DNA of 64,000 nt from an uncultured Collinsella sp. (GTDB lineage Bacteria > Actinomycetota > Coriobacteriia > Coriobacteriales > Coriobacteriaceae): the NCBI GenBank assembly GCA_902465265.1, contig CABQMF010000008.1:4286-68285 (forward strand), read 5' to 3'. A program made the position numbers and the translations under genes. Positions 60,125 to 64,000 of the stretch are shown here, one piece after another. The notes under the pieces were generated by a model. It worked only from the letters and a program-made list of their open reading frames with translations. It did not search any database and was not told the origin of the DNA. How positions within the stretch are numbered: position 1 is the first letter of the stretch; every line of letters starts with the position of its first letter.

Positions 60125-60343
60125 ATGGACGAACGTGCGAAACAGATTCTTGGCAGGCGGGTCGAAGAGACACGCAGGGACCTTGGTATCTCCAAGGTTG
60201 ATTTTTGTGTGGCGACAGGAATCAGCCGACCCTACCTCGACCGAATCGAAGATGGGACGGCAAATTTCACGCTCAAGGTTCTATTTAAGATCGCGCCCGC
60301 ACTCGGCATGACGGTGTCAGAGCTTCTCGAGGGTATCGAATAG
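60125..60343 (+). CDS. XRE-family transcriptional regulator
   Basis: A 72-aa single-domain Cro/CI-type HTH: RRVEETRRDLGISKVDFCVA, then TGISRPYLDRIEDG and FKIAPALGMTVSELL. No Shine-Dalgarno is visible before ATG 60125, so its transcript may have a very short leader of about 20-30 nt. It ends 23 bp before the convergent asparaginase gene. It is expected to bind the palindrome at 60072 and control both itself and the divergent gene. Confidence 0.85.
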   Translation: MDERAKQILGRRVEETRRDLGISKVDFCVATGISRPYLDRIEDGTANFTLKVLFKIAPALGMTVSELLEGIE

Positions 60344-60365
60344 GGGATACCCGTCGACAACTGAA

Positions 60366-61379
60366 TTACGCCATCGGGATGCGGTCGTGGTTGACTTGGC
60401 TGTAGAACAGGCGCTGGATCTCGGCGGCATCGCGTGACTGGCCGAGTGCCCACATGGTCTTGGCCACGAGCGTCTCGGTTGTCATGTCGTCGCCGCGCAG
60501 AATGCCCGGATGATCGGCGTAGGCACGGCCGACCTCATAAACGCCCAGATCGAGGCCCTCTTCGGGGACCTGCGTGGTCATAACGACGGTGCGACCCGAA
60601 TCGACCCAGCGGAAAATTGCCTCTTGGAACGACTCGCCCGACTCGCCAAACTCGGGGATACCGCCAATGCCAAAGGTCTCAAGGATTACAGCATCGTAGC
60701 TATCGGCAAGGGCGTCGAGGATGCCCGGGTTTACGCCGGGCGTAAGCTTGAGGACAAATACGCGCGGATCGATGCTGTCGTAGAAACGCACCGGGTTTTC
60801 GCCCTGACGAGTGCCGTGGAGCCCGTTGCGCACGATGCGGTCGTTGCGGATATAGGCGATGGGCGGATAGTTGACGCTAATGAACGCGTTAAAGCTCATG
60901 GTGCGCTGCTTGCGGGCGCGCGTGCCGGCAATGGCGACGCCACCAAACACAATCGAGACGTCGTGCGAGTGCTCGTCGAGCGCATAGAGCAGGCTCTGGT
61001 ACAGATTGAGCTTGGCGTCGGTAAAGGGATTGCCCATGGGCTTTTGCGAGCCGGTGAGCACGATGGGCTTGGGGCTGTCCTGAATCAGGTAGGAAAGCGC
61101 TGCTGCGGTGTAGCTCATGGTGTCGGTGCCGTGCAGAATTACGAAGCCGTCGTGGTCGGCATAACCCTCGACGATGACGTCGCGGATGCGCATCCAGTCG
61201 CTTGGGCGCATATTGGTGCTGTCGATGTTCATGGGCTGTACCACGTCGAGCTCGCAGAGGCCCGAGATCTCGGGGACGCTCTGGGCGAGTTCCTCACCGG
61301 TCAGGGCGGGGGAGAGGCCGTTGCCGTCCTCGGTCGATGCGATGGTGCCGCCCGTGGCGATGAGAAGGATGCGCTTCAT
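60366..61379 (-). CDS. ansA: Type I L-asparaginase
   Basis: A 337-aa cytosolic enzyme without signal peptide. First catalytic Thr in IATGGTIAST; second in ILHGTDTMSYTA, with the Lys in LTGSQKPM. It hydrolyses asparagine to aspartate and ammonia. The minus-strand ATG at 61379 has AGGAAT upstream. It looks monocistronic. Confidence 0.94.
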   Translation of the reverse strand: MKRILLIATGGTIASTEDGNGLSPALTGEELAQSVPEISGLCELDVVQPMNIDSTNMRPSDWMRIRDVIVEGYADHDGFVILHGTDTMSYTAAALSYLIQDSPKPIVLTGSQKPMGNPFTDAKLNLYQSLLYALDEHSHDVSIVFGGVAIAGTRARKQRTMSFNAFISVNYPPIAYIRNDRIVRNGLHGTRQGENPVRFYDSIDPRVFVLKLTPGVNPGILDALADSYDAVILETFGIGGIPEFGESGESFQEAIFRWVDSGRTVVMTTQVPEEGLDLGVYEVGRAYADHPGILRGDDMTTETLVAKTMWALGQSRDAAEIQRLFYSQVNHDRIPMA

Positions 61380-61647
61380 GCTGGTATTCCTATCGTATTT
61401 GCCGCCGCAAGGGCGGAGTCGTTCGGCAGTATTGTGGCACAGGGCGAGGAATGTTCAAACGTATTACATCATCTGTAACGTTTGGTAACACTTCAATTGC
61501 CGTCAAATAGGGGCCCTGGTCGTGCGTTTGCCGTGCGCTGATGGCTGCGAGGGACGAGAAACCCCATATAACGTGTACACTATGGAGGTTATTTTCGTTC
61601 ATTCACGCGGGTGGGCACCGGCTCCCCGCCAACAAGAGGGGGAAACC

Positions 61648-63246
61648 ATGGATCAAAAGGCTTCCGCAAAGGTCCTCGTACTCGACTTTGGTGCGCAGTA
61701 CGGTCAGCTCATTGCCCGTCGCGTCCGCGACCTCAACGTGTATTCCGAGATTGTCCCCTGCGACATCTCGGCCGACGAGATTCGCGAGATGAACGCCTCT
61801 GCGCTCATCCTTTCTGGCGGCCCGGCCTCCGTGTATGCCGAGGACGCTCCGTCCATCGATCCTGCCATCTTTGACCTGGGCCTTCCCGTCCTGGGCTTTT
61901 GCTACGGCCATCAGATCACGGCCGTGACGCTCGGCGGCAAGGTCGGCCACTCCGAGGTGGGCGAGTACGGCCGCGCCACCATCACGCGCACGGCCGGCGC
62001 CAAGCTCTTTAACTCCACGCCCATGGAGCAGACCGTGTGGATGAGCCACCGCGACGCCGTGTCCGAGGTGCCCGAGGGCTTTACCGTTACCGCCAGCACC
62101 GACGTGTGCCCGGTTGCCGCCATGGAGTGCGTCGAGCGCAAGATTTTCACCACGCAGTTCCACCCCGAGGTCAAGCACTCCGAGTACGGTCAGCAGCTGC
62201 TGAGCAACTTCCTGTTTGAGATCTGTGGCCTGGAGCCCAACTGGAGCATGGACGACCTGGTCGAGACCATGACGGCCGAGTTCCGCGAGAAGGTCGGCGA
62301 CGACCGCGTGATTCTGGCCCTGTCCGGTGGCGTCGACTCCTCCGTCGTGGCTGCGCTGGGCGCTCGCGCCGTGGGCAAGCAGATGACCTGCGTGTTCATC
62401 AACCACGGCCTGCTGCGTAAGGGCGAGCCCGAGCAGGTGGAGGAGGTCTTCACCAAGCAGTTTGACGTCGACTTTATCCACGTCCACGCCGAGGACCGCT
62501 ATGCCGAGCTTCTGGCCGGCGTGACCGAGCCCGAGGAGAAGCGCCGCATCATCGGTACGCAGTTCTGGAAAGAGTTCTTCGCGGTTGCTCAGCAGCTCGA
62601 GACCGATGGCAAGCCGGTCAAGTACCTGGCTCAGGGCACCATCTACCCCGACATCATCGAGTCCGGCGCTCGCAAGACGGGCGGCAAGACGGCCACCATC
62701 AAGAGCCACCACAACCTGATCCCGTTCCCCGAGGGCGTGCACTTCGACCTTATTGAGCCGCTCGACCACTTCTTTAAGGACGAGGTCCGTGCACTTGGTC
62801 TGGCGCTTGGCCTGCCGGGTCACATCGTGTTCCGTCAGCCTTTCCCGGGTCCGGGTCTGGCCATCCGCATCATCGGCGCGGTCGACAAGGAGAAGCTCGA
62901 GATCCTCAAGAACGCCGACGCCATCGTGCGCGAGGAGCTCGACGCCTACAACCAGCGTCTGTTTGAACAGACCGGCGAGCGCAACTCCGAGCACAGCTGC
63001 TGGCAGTACTTTGCGGTTCTGCCCGACATTAAGTCCGTGGGCGTTATGGGCGACGAGCGCACTTATCAGCGCCCGATCATCCTGCGCGCCGTCGAGTCCA
63101 GCGATGCCATGACCGCCGACTGGGCCAAGCTGCCCTACGACGTGCTGGCCCGCATCTCCGGCCGCATCGTTGCTGAGGTTCCCGGCGCCAACCGCGTGTG
63201 CTACGACATCACGTCCAAGCCGCCCGCGACCATCGAGTGGGAATAA
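61648..63246 (+). CDS. guaA: GMP synthase (glutamine-hydrolysing)
   Basis: A 532-aa enzyme; ATG 61648 has AGAGGGGG upstream and gives the usual N-terminus, whereas the frame runs open to 61522. The class I amidotransferase part has LGFCYGHQ with the nucleophilic Cys and TQFHPEV with the His. The ATP-pyrophosphatase part has LSGGVDSSV, and the dimerisation end has PGPGLAIRI. It converts XMP to GMP. No purine riboswitch was seen upstream; a terminator follows at 63361. Confidence 0.97.
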   Translation: MDQKASAKVLVLDFGAQYGQLIARRVRDLNVYSEIVPCDISADEIREMNASALILSGGPASVYAEDAPSIDPAIFDLGLPVLGFCYGHQITAVTLGGKVGHSEVGEYGRATITRTAGAKLFNSTPMEQTVWMSHRDAVSEVPEGFTVTASTDVCPVAAMECVERKIFTTQFHPEVKHSEYGQQLLSNFLFEICGLEPNWSMDDLVETMTAEFREKVGDDRVILALSGGVDSSVVAALGARAVGKQMTCVFINHGLLRKGEPEQVEEVFTKQFDVDFIHVHAEDRYAELLAGVTEPEEKRRIIGTQFWKEFFAVAQQLETDGKPVKYLAQGTIYPDIIESGARKTGGKTATIKSHHNLIPFPEGVHFDLIEPLDHFFKDEVRALGLALGLPGHIVFRQPFPGPGLAIRIIGAVDKEKLEILKNADAIVREELDAYNQRLFEQTGERNSEHSCWQYFAVLPDIKSVGVMGDERTYQRPIILRAVESSDAMTADWAKLPYDVLARISGRIVAEVPGANRVCYDITSKPPATIEWE

Positions 63247-63340
63247 GCCGATAGGGCTTTGACCTGCACTTTTTAGTGCCGCACTGTGCCTCTGAGTTTC
63301 GTTTCGTACGAGGGTCACGGCAAAGCCACCAGCGACATTG

Positions 63341-63776
63341 GTGAGTAAAACCGATTATCGAGCCTCCGTTCCCGCGTTGGAACGGAGGCTTTTTCTTTGG
63401 CTTTTTACTCCCTTTCACCTGCGATTTCGCCATTTACTCCCCGTGTTTCAAGACGACAGGGCACTGGGCGGTATTCGGAGGAATGGGAGTAAGGATTCAT
63501 CCCAAGTGAGTAGACGCGCGGTTTTTGTCCCCGAGGGCGAAACGGGGCCATTTCGGGGCCCGTGAAACTCAAATCGAACTCAATGGGCATTTTTGCGGTC
63601 TCCGCACGGCGTTTCCCCAGGTGGTTAATGGGGAGTAAAGAATCTCGCCGTCTCAATGAAAACGGGAGTAATCAGGGGAAATGCCGCGGTGTGCTGTAGT
63701 GTGCCGTCGTGTAAGCCACCGCGTCATTTGCTCCCCAGGTGCGCCGAAAATGCCTTTGCATGCAATGGGGAGTAAA
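63341..63776. repeat. Cluster of GGGGAGTAAA motifs in both orientations
   Basis: TTTACTCCC at 63404 and 63433, GGGAGTAA at 63485, 63630 (as GGGGAGTAAA), 63664 and 63767 (GGGGAGTAAA), TTTGCTCCCC at 63727, plus a weaker GGTGAGTAAAA at 63339. No gene fits this 617-bp gap (63247-63863). Confidence 0.6.
63361..63398 (+). terminator. guaA terminator
   Basis: Perfect 12-bp stem AGCCTCCGTTCC / GGAACGGAGGCT with a 6-nt loop, then TTTTTCTTT. Confidence 0.92.
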
Positions 63777-63863
63777 AACTCAGCATGCGCAGGAATGCGC
63801 AACGCTCACCGCCTAGCTTGGCGTCCTGATTCGGTTGCGCTGGTTGCGAAATGCAGAGAGCCG

Positions 63864-64000
63864 CTACAGCGAGGCTTTCCAGTCCTCGTACTCGGCGGCC
63901 TCGATTTCGCCGTTCTCGAGCTGCGCGCGCTTTTCGGCCCACAGCTCGATCGCCATCGCGGCTTTGGGCGCGTGCGGCGCCTTGGGGTTCAGGGAGAGGC
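63864..64000 (-). CDS. C-terminal fragment of an unidentified protein
   Basis: The last 44 codons of a minus-strand gene that enters from the right edge; stop TAG at 63864-63866. The end reads LNPKAPHAPKAAMAIELWAE and then helical acidic sequence closing with EDWKASL. Codon bias fits the genome, so it is probably a real gene. I do not recognise the family. Confidence 0.5.
   Translation of the reverse strand, partial: LSLNPKAPHAPKAAMAIELWAEKRAQLENGEIEAAEYEDWKASL

Noticed and set aside
61603..63318. Long minus-strand frame opposite guaA, and similar ones opposite metH (35933-37600) and the UPF0210 gene (33008-34702)
   Set aside because: Mirror frames of strongly biased real genes; no recognisable family and no ribosome binding site.

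Overview
The window is a high-GC chromosomal stretch from an anaerobic gut actinobacterium of the Coriobacteriia, most likely Collinsella. This is inferred from a GatCAB amidotransferase, a type III glutamine synthetase, a two-gene split methionine synthase, a large SARP-type ATPase regulator, an LPxTG pilus locus with a class C sortase, several iron-dependent alcohol dehydrogenases and the strong G/C third-position bias. No database search was run.

Layout. 1-4154: end of moaA, a moaC-mobB fusion, an MFS transporter and a HAD phosphatase. 4155-14138: pilus locus with a beta-helix surface protein, two pilins, a winged-helix regulator and a class C sortase. 14471-17972: gatC-gatA-gatB. 18665-21004: a small membrane protein plus an SCA-motif P-type ATPase, a candidate ferrosome (iron storage) pair behind an operator-like inverted repeat. 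21741-22104: tmRNA, followed by a repeat-rich flank. 22818-31207: patatin, rplM-rpsI, glmM, PTS EIIA, nagB and an orphan ATPase-SARP regulator. 31276-38661 (minus strand): yhbY, a methyltransferase, a UPF0210 protein and the metF / MetH-reactivation / metH operon. 39089-42471: glutamine synthetase III, a flavodoxin-ferredoxin protein and tRNA-Glu. 42770-47112 (minus): a fused MurT-GatD and two TPR-like proteins. 47611-52604: three iron-ADH/glycerol dehydrogenase family genes and a 4Fe-4S protein. 52736-58050: a divergent alpha-glucoside locus (GntR and zinc-ADH against PTS IICB and GH4 hydrolase) with operator-like palindromes. 58178-63246: ychF, a DUF1648 protein, a divergent XRE pair around a perfect 24-bp palindrome, asparaginase and guaA. 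A partial gene lies at the right edge.

How genes connect. The PTS permease at 54940 has IIC and IIB but no IIA, so the free glucose-type EIIA at 26265 is a plausible phosphodonor. glmM, nagB and MurT-GatD feed or modify peptidoglycan and amino sugar metabolism. metF, the reactivation protein and metH form one B12-dependent methionine unit.

The most unusual content is intergenic. Several families of long hairpins are present. Two related 3'-flank elements (17976-18118 and 32811-32948) have perfect 32- and 34-bp arms of different sequence around a conserved, covarying core, both oriented with the upstream gene. A 62-bp-period hairpin array lies downstream of tmRNA. Anti-T-arm plus GNRA-hairpin elements follow both the tmRNA and tRNA-Glu genes and match each gene's own T-arm.
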